Shown here one piece after another: positions 1 to 8,934 of a DNA stretch of 64,000 nt. The notes beneath the pieces were generated by a model. That model did no database searches. It was not told the origin of the DNA and saw only the letters and a program-made list of their open reading frames with translations. A program made the position numbers and the translations under genes. Position 1 is the stretch's first letter. Each line of letters starts with the position of its first letter. Source of the DNA: an uncultured SAR86 cluster bacterium (GTDB lineage: Bacteria > Pseudomonadota > Gammaproteobacteria > Magnimaribacterales > Magnimaribacteraceae); assembly GCA_902532675.1 (NCBI GenBank), contig CACAIY010000003.1, positions 1 to 64,000 of the forward strand. The letters are read 5' to 3'.

Positions 1-1562
1 ATTTAGTTGAATATGACGAATTAATGCTTCAGCAGAAAGAAAGAGCGCGATCCTCAAGTTCTTTTAGCTCTATTCTACCTGAATCATTATCTATCGAAGG
101 TTCAACTGAATTCATTGGGTATGAGCATAAGAATGCAAATACTAAGATTGTAGAATTAATAAGTTCTACGAAAGAGATTAAAAGTGAAACTTTGGTTGAA
201 GATGAGGAAGGTGTAGTCATTCTTGAAGAAACACCTTTCTATGCTGAATCAGGTGGTCAAATAGGCGATAGAGGAACCATAAGCGGAAAGGGTTTTGTAT
301 TTGATGTATTAGATACTCAAAAGATAGGTGATCACCACGGTCATTTTGGTGTAGTAAGAGAAGGTAATTTAAAAATAGATACAAAAGTAAAAGCACACAT
401 AGATGAAAGCTTTAGAGAAAAGATTGTACCTAATCATTCTGCAACACACTTATTGCAAGCCGCTTTAAAGAAAATACTCGGAGATCATATTGAGCAAAAA
501 GGTTCATTAGTTGGAGAAAATCGTCTACGTTTTGATTTTTCGCATTCTGAACAGGTTAACGCAGAGCAAATTGTAGATATTGAAGACTTAGTTAATTTAC
601 AAATAGAAAAAAATAGTAAATCTGTAACTGAAATAATGACAATAGAAGAAGCTACTAAGAAAGGGGCTATAGCATTTTTTGGAGAAAAGTATGGCGAAGA
701 AGTTAGAGTTCTTGATTTAGGAGAAGGTTTCTCTGTTGAGCTGTGTGGAGGCACCCACGTAAAGACAACGGGCGAAATAGGTTTAATGAAAATCGTAAGT
801 GAATCTGGTATATCTGCCGGAGTGAGAAGAATTGAAGCAGTAACAGGAATTGGAGCAACCCTTCTTTTACAAGAACTTGAACAAAATATCACTTCTATTT
901 GCAATGAATTCATAGTCGATCTCCAACCTATTAATAAAGGTCAAAATAATTTAGATTTAATAAGAGACCTTCAATCTCTGTTGTTTTTACTGGCAAAAGA
1001 ATTAAATACTTCTCAAGATCAGGTTCTTAAGAGAATAATCGACCTGAAAGAAAGAATTACTTCTTTGGAAAACGCGTTGGGAATAAAGTCAGAAATAAAG
1101 CCTTCTTCTAGTAATCTTATAGATACCGTTAAAGAGCTTAAGATTTTGTGTCAATCTCTCGAAGATGAAAGTAAGAAGAAAGAACTCGAAGGAATAAGTA
1201 CTTCAGTAGCCGACCTAAAAGGAGAATCTATTGAAATTGCAGGTTATAAACTAATTACAAAAAGTTTTGCAAATATAGACTCAAAGAGTTTAAGAGAGTT
1301 AGCAGATCAACTCCGAAACAATGAAACAAATACTATTGTTACTTTAATATCTGTCTCAGGAGATAAGATGCCTGTAATTGTTGCCTGCTCTAAGGAAGTA
1401 GAAATTGATGCAAGAGAAATTATGAAACACCTAGTGAATCAATTGGGCGGAAGTGGTGGAGGTAGACCTGATTTTGCTCAAGGAGGAGTTGATAGTTCTG
1501 AGGATATAGAGTTAGTTCTTGATTCTGTTGCTGATTTAGTTGTTTCTTTAACCAATCAGTAA
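1..1562 (+). CDS. alaS: Alanyl-tRNA synthetase, C-terminal part (5' truncated by window edge)
   Basis: Charges tRNA-Ala with alanine in the cytoplasm. Only the C-terminal ~520 codons are present; the frame is open to the window edge (from base 3), and the residues before the first internal ATG at 24 (LVEYDEL) continue the family sequence, so that ATG is not the start. The editing domain is visible: HSATH (about 434-448) and CGGTH (about 741-755) supply the zinc-binding HxxxH and CxxxH residues. The end holds the glycine-rich C-Ala/DHHA1 signature (GGSGGGRPDFAQGG, about 1446-1487). Full-length family members are about 870 residues, so roughly 350 lie upstream. lysC follows after 29 bases, a neighbour order common in gammaproteobacteria. 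No internal damage is seen. Confidence 0.97.
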   Translation, partial: LVEYDELMLQQKERARSSSSFSSILPESLSIEGSTEFIGYEHKNANTKIVELISSTKEIKSETLVEDEEGVVILEETPFYAESGGQIGDRGTISGKGFVFDVLDTQKIGDHHGHFGVVREGNLKIDTKVKAHIDESFREKIVPNHSATHLLQAALKKILGDHIEQKGSLVGENRLRFDFSHSEQVNAEQIVDIEDLVNLQIEKNSKSVTEIMTIEEATKKGAIAFFGEKYGEEVRVLDLGEGFSVELCGGTHVKTTGEIGLMKIVSESGISAGVRRIEAVTGIGATLLLQELEQNITSICNEFIVDLQPINKGQNNLDLIRDLQSLLFLLAKELNTSQDQVLKRIIDLKERITSLENALGIKSEIKPSSSNLIDTVKELKILCQSLEDESKKKELEGISTSVADLKGESIEIAGYKLITKSFANIDSKSLRELADQLRNNETNTIVTLISVSGDKMPVIVACSKEVEIDAREIMKHLVNQLGGSGGGRPDFAQGGVDSSEDIELVLDSVADLVVSLTNQ

Positions 1563-1591
1563 TATAGAATGCTTCCTTTTTTTCTAATGTA

Positions 1592-2822
1592 ATGAGTAAA
1601 CTTATTGTCAAGAAGTTTGGCGGGACGTCAGTGGCTAATCCTGAACGGATAGAAGCAGTAGCTGACATAGTTGAGCAAACAATTAATGAAGGCAATAGGG
1701 TGACAGTTGTCCTTTCTGCTATGGGCAACAATACTGATGAACTGATTAGTTTAGCCAAAGAAATTAACCCAGAACCAGATCTTAGAGAATATGACGCTCT
1801 ATTATCAACAGGAGAGCAAGTTTCAGTAGCTCTTTTTGCTATGGCATTATTAAAGAGGGGTATTCAAGGAAAGTCTTATACAGCTTATCAATTAGGAATT
1901 AAAACTAACTCAAGCCACAGTAGAGCCAGAATATTAGATGTAGACGTAAATAAGATTACAAAAGAATTGGGAGAAGGAATTGTTCCTGTTATAACTGGGT
2001 TTCAAGGAATGAATGAAGTTGGTGACATCACAACTTTAGGAAGAGGGGGCTCAGACACAACCGGAGTAGCCTTGGCAGTTGCTCTTAATGCAGATGAATG
2101 CCAGATTTATACTGATGTAGATGGCGTTTTTACTACAGATCCTAGAGTTTATGATAAGGCAAGACTTTTAAAGGATGTCAGCTTTGAAGAAATGCTAGAA
2201 TTATCAAGTATGGGAGCTAAGGTTCTCCAACTTCGTGCTGTAGAATACGCAAGTAAATTTAATATGCCCATAAGGGTGCTTTCGAGCTTTAATCAAAGTG
2301 AAGGCACTTTAGTTCAAGAGGAGAAGAACATCATGGAAAGACCAATCGTTTCGGGAATAAGTAGCATAGACACTGAAGCTAAGTTAACCATAAGGGGGGT
2401 ACCTGATATACCTGGTGTTGCAGCAAAGATATTAGGTCCTATTAGTGATGCTGGTATTGATGTCGACGTAATTGTTCAAAATATTGGTGCAGATAACACA
2501 ACTGATTTTACTTTCACTGTAGATAAATCTAATTTTACTAAGGCAGAAGCTATCCTAAAAGAAACCTCTAGTTCTCTTGGAGGGGGGGCAGGTAGAGGCA
2601 GATGATGATATAGCTAAAATTAGCATAGTTGGAAGAGGCATGCGAGCAAACGCTGGTGTGGCAAGCAAGATGTTTCAAGCGTTAGCAGATGGTGAAATCA
2701 ACATATTGATGATTACGACCTCTGAAATTAAGATTTCTGTTGTTATTAAAAGAGGAGAGATGGAGGATGCTATAAAGGCTCTTCATGATGCCTTTGATCT
2801 CGATAAAGAGTTAGACGGATAG
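1592..2822 (+). CDS. lysC: Aspartokinase, reading frame interrupted by a one-base shift at a G7 run
   Basis: Phosphorylates aspartate, the first step towards lysine, threonine and methionine. The N-terminal kinase domain carries KFGGTSV (residues ~7-13) and [16 protein letters not shown] (~150); the C-terminal half is a pair of ACT domains for allosteric control. As written, the frame starting at 1592 ends at 2605 shortly after a run of seven G (2582-2588). Removing one G restores ...[19 protein letters not shown]... and joins it to the downstream frame, stopping at 2822; the repaired product is 409 residues, normal for the single-function enzyme. The sequence after the run is well conserved ACT sequence, so no decay is visible. 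Sequencing or assembly error, or transcriptional slippage, is more likely than a true null in a housekeeping gene. Confidence 0.93.
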
Positions 2823-3199
2823 TGGAAGTATTGATTGAATTCATGGATTTGGAGCAGGGCATTCTAAGAGGTTTTGTCTTTGGTTTCGTTCATGTAGGAA
2901 TATTGATCATCGGCTACTACACAGGCTGGAGCATCAATAGATTACTCAAGAAAACTTCGAACGGACATATAGCTGGAATTATTGGAGCTGTAATAGCTCA
3001 CATACTTGCCGATATTATTGCTTCTTTACTTGATCCTACTATGAGATCAGCAGCTCTTGGAATTTTATTAGGAGGGCTTCTACCTCTTTTATTTATACCA
3101 GTTCTAGAAAAATATGTTACCAAGAGTGAAACACATATTATGGTAGGGGATCATGAAGATATAGAAAAAGATTTAAGATCTCATGGTCATAAAAGATAA
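2822..3199 (+). CDS. Small integral membrane protein of unknown function
   Basis: 125 residues with about three hydrophobic segments (roughly residues 12-35, 47-68 and 75-95) and a charged, His-rich tail (DHEDIEKDLRSHGHKR). I recognise no family. The GTG at 2822 overlaps the last base of the lysC stop, suggesting translational coupling; an ATG at 2843 (MDLEQGILRG) is an equally good or better start. It probably shares the lysC transcript. It is followed by the Fur-type promoter region of the next gene. Confidence 0.7.
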   Translation: MEVLIEFMDLEQGILRGFVFGFVHVGILIIGYYTGWSINRLLKKTSNGHIAGIIGAVIAHILADIIASLLDPTMRSAALGILLGGLLPLLFIPVLEKYVTKSETHIMVGDHEDIEKDLRSHGHKR

Positions 3200-3224
3200 A
3201 AAAATCTAATTTTAAAAAAAAAGA

Positions 3225-3282
3225 TTGTAAATAAGAATCATTCTCATCTATAATGCGAATCATTCTCAATATGAGAATGATT
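3225..3282 (+). promoter_or_regulatory. Promoter overlapped by Fur-type operator
   Basis: A promoter-like pair, TTGTAA (3225-3230) and TATAAT (3249-3254), has an 18-base spacer. A perfect inverted repeat, AATCATTCTCA (3258-3268) / TGAGAATGATT (3272-3282) with a 3-base spacer, sits at the expected transcription start. A third half-site, AATCATTCTCAT (3236-3247), lies in the promoter spacer. TGAGAATGATTATTA (3272-3286) closely matches the 7-1-7 Fur consensus TGATAATNATTATCA. The layout suits repression by Fur-Fe(II) of the siderophore-receptor gene starting at 3306. Direct reading of the sequence; protein binding is inferred. Confidence 0.85.
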
Positions 3283-3305
3283 ATTAATAAATTATAGGTA
3301 AGATT

Positions 3306-5357
3306 ATGAAAAAGATTCTATTAATTGGTATTTCTTTATTTTCATTCTCAGTTTTTGCTGCAGAAGAGGTAGAAGAAATTGTTGTTAAAGGCAAGGTTCT
3401 ATACTCTGACCAGGTCAATGCTCTAAAGACACCCACAGCAATTGTTGATGTACCTCAGGCAGTTTCTATAGTGACTGACGAAGATATACGTAAACAAGGA
3501 ATTAGGGAAATAGGAGATATTGTTAGATATACTCCTGGAGTTAATACCTCTCAAGGTGAAGGCCATAGAGATGCAGTTGTATTTAGAGGAGTTAGATCAA
3601 CAGCTGACTTTTTCCAAGACGGAACCAGAGATGATGTGCAGTACTACCGTTCTTTATATAACGTTGAGCAAGTTGAAGTGCTTAGGGGACCTAATGCTCT
3701 TTTATTTGGTCGTGGTGGAACGGGTGGTATTATCAACAGAGTTACCAAAAAGGCCGCTATAGGAGAAACTTTTGGTTCATTTGATTTAGGAGCTGATGAT
3801 TTCGGAGCTACTGATCTAGCTATCGATTACAACATGCAAGCAGGAGATAATTCTGCTTTTCGTTTGAATGCTCATGTTGACGCTTTAGAGAATCATAGAG
3901 ACTTCTATGATGGAGATAGAACGGGCTTTAACCCAACCATGCGAATTGAATTAAGCGAAAATACAACTTTAGATTTATCTTATGAATACGCTGATCATGA
4001 AAGAATGATAGATAGAGGTATTCCTACTGCAAACGGTCAACCAGTAGAAGCACTAAAAGACGTAGTATTTGGAACTTCTGATATTAATATAACTACTCTA
4101 GAAGCAGATATCTTTAGAGGTAGCCTTACTACTGATCTTTCTGATACCTCAAAAGCTGTTTTTTCTATAACTTCGAGTGAGTTTGAAAAACTCTATCAGA
4201 ATCTTTATGCCTCTGGTTACGATCTTGCTACTAATGTAGTAACTTTAGATGGTTACAGGGATCCTACAGAAAGAGAAAATCTAATCATTTCAGGTAACTT
4301 TATAAATGAAATTGAGGTAGGTTCTTCAACACATACTCTTTTAGTGGGATTTGAAAAAGTAGATACAGATAATAGTAATGAAAGATTCGATACATATTTT
4401 TCAACTACAGGAAAAGATAAAGAGTCATTTAATGTATCGAGACCTTTGAATATAGCTACAAATTCAGCCGGTGTTGCAACTACAGTAGATTTCACAACAA
4501 AACTAAAAAGCAGAACCACTTCTGATATTGAAGTTACTTCTATATATATACAAGATCAAATAGAAGTTTCAGATGACCTTCAGGTTCTTATAGGTGGTCG
4601 TTTTGATACATTTGATATCACAGTAGATGATATTAAAGGAGGAACCTCGCAATCAAGAGAAGATGATGAATTCTCACCTAGAGCAGGAATAATTTATAAG
4701 CCAGCAGATAATATGTCTTGGTATATAAGTTACAGTGAGAGTTTCTTACCCAGATCAGGAGAGCAATACAAAAAATTAACTGCAAGTTCTGCAGCATTAG
4801 ACCCTGACGTTTATGAGAATATGGAGATCGGTATTAACTATGACATAAGGCCTAATTTAAGTCTTAGAGCTAGTTATTTTGATAATGAGCAAACGATAGC
4901 TACTCGTGACGAATCAGGTGAAGGTGCGGAAATTGTTGGTTTACAAGTTGACGGGTTTGAAATTGAAGTAAAAGGTCAAGTGAATGATCAGCTTTATATG
5001 CAGCTTGGTTATAGCAACATGGATGGATTGACTAGTTCAGGAGGGGAGCCTAGGGAAATTCCTGATCATACTTTGTCGTTATGGACTACTTATCAAGTTA
5101 ATGACCAATTCGGTTATGGCATAGGATTTACTCGTCAAGGTGATTCAAATATAAGCAATAATAAGCCTGGCTTAATACTACCAGAATATACGAGAGTCGA
5201 TTTAGCTGCTTATTATGATATTTCTGAAGATCTTACTGTTAGATTAAATATTGAGAACCTTACAGATAAATTGTATTTCCCGCATTCTCACAGCACTCAC
5301 CAGGCTTCTGTTGGTGAAGCAGTGAATGCAAGGTTGTCTATAACAAGCAGATTCTAA
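3306..5357 (+). CDS. TonB-dependent siderophore receptor
   Basis: Outer-membrane beta-barrel receptor importing a ferric siderophore using TonB energy. Signal peptide at residues 1-19 (MKKILLIGISLFSFSVFAA), then a TonB-box-like EEIVVKG. The plug domain includes QGIREIGDIVRYTPGV and the conserved VEVLRGPNALLFGRGGTGG; the barrel ends in an aromatic F (LSITSRF), as needed for outer-membrane insertion. At 683 residues it fits the catecholate/hydroxamate siderophore receptor group (Fiu/FhuE-like). The ligand cannot be read from sequence. The Fur-type operator upstream and hemH downstream support an iron role. It appears to be monocistronic, ended by the hairpin region at 5361-5540. Confidence 0.93.
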   Translation: MKKILLIGISLFSFSVFAAEEVEEIVVKGKVLYSDQVNALKTPTAIVDVPQAVSIVTDEDIRKQGIREIGDIVRYTPGVNTSQGEGHRDAVVFRGVRSTADFFQDGTRDDVQYYRSLYNVEQVEVLRGPNALLFGRGGTGGIINRVTKKAAIGETFGSFDLGADDFGATDLAIDYNMQAGDNSAFRLNAHVDALENHRDFYDGDRTGFNPTMRIELSENTTLDLSYEYADHERMIDRGIPTANGQPVEALKDVVFGTSDINITTLEADIFRGSLTTDLSDTSKAVFSITSSEFEKLYQNLYASGYDLATNVVTLDGYRDPTERENLIISGNFINEIEVGSSTHTLLVGFEKVDTDNSNERFDTYFSTTGKDKESFNVSRPLNIATNSAGVATTVDFTTKLKSRTTSDIEVTSIYIQDQIEVSDDLQVLIGGRFDTFDITVDDIKGGTSQSREDDEFSPRAGIIYKPADNMSWYISYSESFLPRSGEQYKKLTASSAALDPDVYENMEIGINYDIRPNLSLRASYFDNEQTIATRDESGEGAEIVGLQVDGFEIEVKGQVNDQLYMQLGYSNMDGLTSSGGEPREIPDHTLSLWTTYQVNDQFGYGIGFTRQGDSNISNNKPGLILPEYTRVDLAAYYDISEDLTVRLNIENLTDKLYFPHSHSTHQASVGEAVNARLSITSRF

Positions 5358-5360
5358 GAA

Positions 5361-5540
5361 GTTTAGGTTAATGTCGAAAGACATTAGCTTAGAGCGCCCA
5401 GAACGGGGCCAGAGCAGAAATGCCTCGTTCTATACCAGTCGGAATTCGTTATAGACTTTAAATGAAACGAAAATCAACCCTCCCCAATGGTTGATGGTTA
5501 CCGAAAGGCCTAGAACCCTCTTCTAGGCCTTTCATTTTTT
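5361..5540 (+). ncRNA. Candidate structured RNA (3' UTR-derived or independent) ending in an intrinsic terminator
   Basis: About 180 bases downstream of the TonB receptor with no plausible ORF on the plus strand but several hairpins. TAATGTC-GAAA-GACATTA (5369-5386) is a perfect 7-bp stem with a GNRA tetraloop, extendable to 9 bp. GAACGGGGC (5401-5409) pairs with GCCTCGTTC (5422-5430), with one G-U. ATCAACC (5473-5479) pairs with GGTTGAT (5489-5495). The terminator stem is at 5503-5533. Local G+C is higher than in neighbouring sequence. I do not recognise the family; it is not obviously 6S, 4.5S, tmRNA or RNase P RNA. It may simply be a long 3' UTR. Confidence 0.4.
5503..5540 (+). terminator. 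Rho-independent terminator after the TonB receptor
   Basis: Perfect 13-bp stem GAAAGGCCTAGAA (5503-5515) / TTCTAGGCCTTTC (5521-5533) with a CCCTC loop, followed by ATTTTTT (5534-5540). The T-tract is only on the plus strand, so it serves the receptor transcript. Its right arm and tail overlap the end of hemH on the other strand (stop codon at 5532-5534). Confidence 0.9.
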
Positions 5541-6525
5541 AGAAAGATTATTTAAAACCGTCACCCAATCTTTTCTGGTATTTAAACAAGGAATGTAATT
5601 AAACTTTTCCCCTCCAGCAGCCAAGAAATCTTGCCTACCGTCTATATTTATTTCCTCTAAAGTTTCTAAATTATCTATGACGAAGCTAGGGCTTATTACA
5701 TCTATTTTTTTTTATACCTTTACCGGGTAACATATTAAGTTCTTTATCAGTAAAAGGTTTTAACCAGCCTGGACCTATTCTAGACTGAAACGTTACTCTC
5801 CATTTATCTTGAGGGATATTTAGTTTCTCTGCACATAATCTAGAAGTCTCATACACTTGATGTCTGTAACAAAATTCTTTTGATATACATTCCGATTTTT
5901 CACAAAGCTGGTAATCGTGTTTTTTGTTTGGGCTTGCTTTTCTTAAGTGCCTTATAGGTATTCCGTGGTAACTAAATAGAAGCAGGTCAGAGTCTTCCTT
6001 CCTGTTCTCTTTAATTAATGAACACAATGAATCAATATATTCTGGTTTGTTGTAGAAGGGCTCTACGAAATTAACATCTACTTTCTCATCAATATTCTTT
6101 ACTGCTTCTATTACTTTATTCTTAGTAGTTAAAGTTGATGAAATTGCATAGTGAGGGTAAAGAGGTATAACTAGTATGGAAGAACATCCTTTATTCACTA
6201 AAGAATTAACACCTTCATCAATGGAAGGTTCTTGATACCGCATTGCCGTCTCAACATGCAAAGAGCTATCTTCTGCCAAGTGACGTCCAAGTTCGATTGT
6301 ATTATTTATAAGTGGAGATCCTTCTTCAGTCCAAATCTTTGAATAGGCTTTTTGCGTTTTTTTGTATCTATTTGGAACTATTATCCAGTTAACTAGTATT
6401 TGTTGAATCCATTTGGGATAGTCAACAACCAAGTCATCAGAAAGGAACTCCCTAAGGTATTCCTTTACTGAATTATCCTCTAAGTTTTTAGGTGAACCTA
6501 GATTTATAAGAAGTATTCCTTTCAT
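5532..6525 (-). CDS. hemH: Ferrochelatase, reading frame shifted at an A9 run near the C-terminus
   Basis: Inserts Fe(II) into protoporphyrin IX, the last step of haem synthesis. Family motifs: MKGILLINLGSP at the start, the catalytic His in FSYHGIPIRH, and TFQSRIGPGWLKP. The uninterrupted frame stops early at 5686 (GIKKNRCNKP, 279 residues). Just before that lies a run of nine A on the coding strand (plus T 5705-5713). Dropping one A gives GIKKIDVISPSFVIDNLETLEE...AGGEKFNYIPCLN..., the expected C-terminus, ending with TGA at 5534-5532; the repaired product is 330 residues (E. coli HemH: 320). Error, slippage rescue or recent mutation are all possible. Start ATG at 6525. The 3' end overlaps the convergent terminator. 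Confidence 0.93.
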
Positions 6526-6633
6526 TATATTTAATTGGTTGAATTATATGTCAGTTCCTATATTGAATAGTCTAATAATCTTCAAGAATAATTTATAATA
6601 GGTTTTATAAATTAATGAATTAGAAAAAAAATT

Positions 6634-8298
6634 ATGAAATTTTATAAAAAGTTACCATTTTTATTAATCAGTTTAGTGATTTTATCTTGCTCCGAGTCCA
6701 ATGAAGATGATTTAGTAAAAAAAGCAGGAGCACCTTTATTAAAAGGTCTTGGAACTCATAACCATACTGTTTCGACAAAAAATGCTGCTGCGCAAAGGTA
6801 CTTTAATCAAGGTCTAGTTTTGTCTTTTGCATTTAATCATGCTGAGTCTATACGTAGCTTCAAAGCTTCTCAAAGGTTGGACCCTAATTGCGCGATGTGC
6901 TATTGGGGAGAAGCTTTATCAAGAGGACCTAATATTAATGTTACTAGTGATGGAAAAGTAGTAATGTCAGATTCTGACAGAGTAGAGGCCTTTAAGGCGA
7001 TTGAGAAAGCGAAAGAACTTATGCACTCTGCAAGCTTAAAAGAACAAGATTACATCAATGCTTTATCTTCTAGATACAATGGAAAAGTAGGAACGGACAG
7101 AAATTTATTAGATAGGAAATACGCCGAATCGATGGAAGTTCTATCTAATAAATATCCAGAAGACATGGATGCTGCCTCTCTTTATGCAGAGTCTCTTATG
7201 AATACTATGCCTTGGAATTATTGGGCTGAAGATGGGAATCCTAAACCAGATACAATTAAAGTTATAAGTTCACTTGAGAGCGTCCTAGAGAAAGCTCCAG
7301 ATCATCCTTTAGCCATTCATCTATACATTCATGCCGTAGAAGCTTCGAGCACCCCAGAAAGAGCAGAGGCAGCAGCTGACAGGCTTGGTGCATTAGTTCC
7401 GGGAGCAGGACATTTAGTGCACATGCCGGCACATATCTATTGGCGTATAGGGAGATATCATGATGCTTCAGAGGCTAATATTAGAGCAGCTGAAGTTGAT
7501 GAAGAGTATATTGCACAATGTAACGCCCAAGGCTTTTACCCTGCACTATATTACCCTCATAACATTCATTTTTTATGGGCAGCTTCAACAATGGAAGGAA
7601 GAAGTAGTCTATCAATAGAATCTGCTCTGAAAGTTGCTAAATATGTTGGCCCTGAACAAATTAGACAATTTCCAGTTGTAGAGTTTTTTCACACAGTACC
7701 TTTATTGTCTTATGTAAGGTTTGGTAAATGGGAAGAAATTTTAAGTTATTCAACTCCAGCACCTGAATTTAAATACTCATTGGGTATTTATCATTACGCT
7801 AGGGGAATTGCTTTATCTACTCTCGGAAGGAAAGAAGATGCTTTAAAAGAATTAACTTACATAAAGCCTCTTAGAGATACTCAGGAGATAAGTAATTTAG
7901 TAAAAGCAGGGCAACCATCTCGCAAGTTATTAGAAATAGCAGAAAACCTCTTACAAGGTCAAATTGACTTTATGGAAGGAGATTTTGAGGCTTCTATAAA
8001 CAACTTTAAAAAAGCGGTTGCTTTACAAGATGACCTTCCTTATACGGAACCTCCTTTTTGGTATTATCCTACCAGGCAATCACTTGGAAGAGTTTTGATA
8101 AAGGCGGGTAAACTTGAAGAAGCTGAAGCCGTATTCAAGAAAGACCTTGAAGGATATCCAAGAAATGGATGGTCCATGTTTGGACTATATAAAGTTCTAG
8201 AAATCCAAGGTAAAACTGAAGAGGCAAAGCAGTATAAAGATAAATTCGATATTATTTGGCAATTATCTGATATAAAGCTTGAGTCATCTGTTATTTAG
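6634..8298 (+). CDS. Tetratricopeptide-repeat lipoprotein
   Basis: 554 residues. Lipoprotein signal with lipobox VILSC (Cys ~20), so probably membrane-anchored and facing the periplasm. The body is helical with TPR-like units, for example AESIRSFKASQRLDPNCAMC (~71-90), a DHPLAIHLYIHAVEA region (~225), and a clear C-terminal pair around EEAEAVFKKDLEGYPRNG. HMPAHIYWRIGRYHDASEAN (~268-287) is a conserved-looking His-rich stretch. TPR lipoproteins of this type serve as scaffolds; no enzymatic function is evident. The CAMC is not a CxxCH haem site. The nitroreductase gene starts 2 bases after the stop, so the two are probably co-transcribed. TATAAT at 6594-6599 may be its promoter -10. Confidence 0.75.
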   Translation: MKFYKKLPFLLISLVILSCSESNEDDLVKKAGAPLLKGLGTHNHTVSTKNAAAQRYFNQGLVLSFAFNHAESIRSFKASQRLDPNCAMCYWGEALSRGPNINVTSDGKVVMSDSDRVEAFKAIEKAKELMHSASLKEQDYINALSSRYNGKVGTDRNLLDRKYAESMEVLSNKYPEDMDAASLYAESLMNTMPWNYWAEDGNPKPDTIKVISSLESVLEKAPDHPLAIHLYIHAVEASSTPERAEAAADRLGALVPGAGHLVHMPAHIYWRIGRYHDASEANIRAAEVDEEYIAQCNAQGFYPALYYPHNIHFLWAASTMEGRSSLSIESALKVAKYVGPEQIRQFPVVEFFHTVPLLSYVRFGKWEEILSYSTPAPEFKYSLGIYHYARGIALSTLGRKEDALKELTYIKPLRDTQEISNLVKAGQPSRKLLEIAENLLQGQIDFMEGDFEASINNFKKAVALQDDLPYTEPPFWYYPTRQSLGRVLIKAGKLEEAEAVFKKDLEGYPRNGWSMFGLYKVLEIQGKTEEAKQYKDKFDIIWQLSDIKLESSVI

Positions 8299-8300
8299 TT

Positions 8301-8858
8301 TTGGAAACTTTAAAAGCAATTCAAAATAGGAACTCAGTAGCTCATCTTGCTGAGCCCGCACCTTCTATTGAAGAAATTGAGGAGGTTTATAAGGGCGCAT
8401 TAAGGGCTCCAGATCATGCTTGGTTGAGGCCATGGAAATTTATAGAAATAAGAGGTGATTCTAGGAAAAAGTTAGCTGATTCGTTTATTAAAGCCTCTAT
8501 TGCTTCAGGTGAAGAAATGACGGAAGAATTGGAAGAAAAGCTTAAAAAGGCACCTTTCAGAGCTCCGATGGTGATTGTTTTGGCTGCCGATATTAAAGAG
8601 CACCCAAAAGTACCGAAAATAGAACAAATTATCTCTTTAGGGGCCTCAGCGCAGAATATACTCTTAGGCTTGCATGATATAGGTTATTCAGCGATTTGGA
8701 GAACTGGGAAAATGGCCTTTAATCAGCAAATAACTGATGCTTTAGAGTTACCGAACAATTATGAAGTGATAGGATATCTTTACGTAGGAACCCCTTCTGG
8801 AAAAATAAAGACTTTACCTGAATTAGACTTAAATGATCACCTAACTAGATGGGAATAG
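8301..8858 (+). CDS. Nitroreductase family protein (YdjA-like)
   Basis: Small FMN-dependent NAD(P)H oxidoreductase, 185 residues, matching the compact YdjA type: an N-terminal family stretch (LKAIQNRNSVAHLAEPAPS), RAPDHAWLRPWKFIEI (~32-47), and ASAQNILLGLHDIGYSAIWR (~115-134). The physiological substrate of this family is poorly defined. No early ATG is available, so TTG at 8301 is taken as the start. It follows the TPR lipoprotein by 2 bases, suggesting translational coupling. Confidence 0.88.
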   Translation: METLKAIQNRNSVAHLAEPAPSIEEIEEVYKGALRAPDHAWLRPWKFIEIRGDSRKKLADSFIKASIASGEEMTEELEEKLKKAPFRAPMVIVLAADIKEHPKVPKIEQIISLGASAQNILLGLHDIGYSAIWRTGKMAFNQQITDALELPNNYEVIGYLYVGTPSGKIKTLPELDLNDHLTRWE

Positions 8859-8934
8859 CCTAGTTTGTCTTCAAAATTATCTTCCTAAATACTCCTTTCC
8901 GTAGTTAAATAGTTAACAAGTTTAACAATCTGGG

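Noticed and set aside
485..913. Minus-strand 142-codon ORF inside alaS
   Set aside because: Lies entirely over conserved AlaRS editing-domain sequence; no protein motifs.
2577..2822. Separate small gene beginning at 2577
   Set aside because: It is the second ACT domain of aspartokinase, continuous with the upstream frame once the G7 run is corrected; not an independent gene.
6892..6910. CAMC in the TPR lipoprotein as a c-type haem site
   Set aside because: No His follows the second Cys (CAMCYW), so it is not CxxCH.
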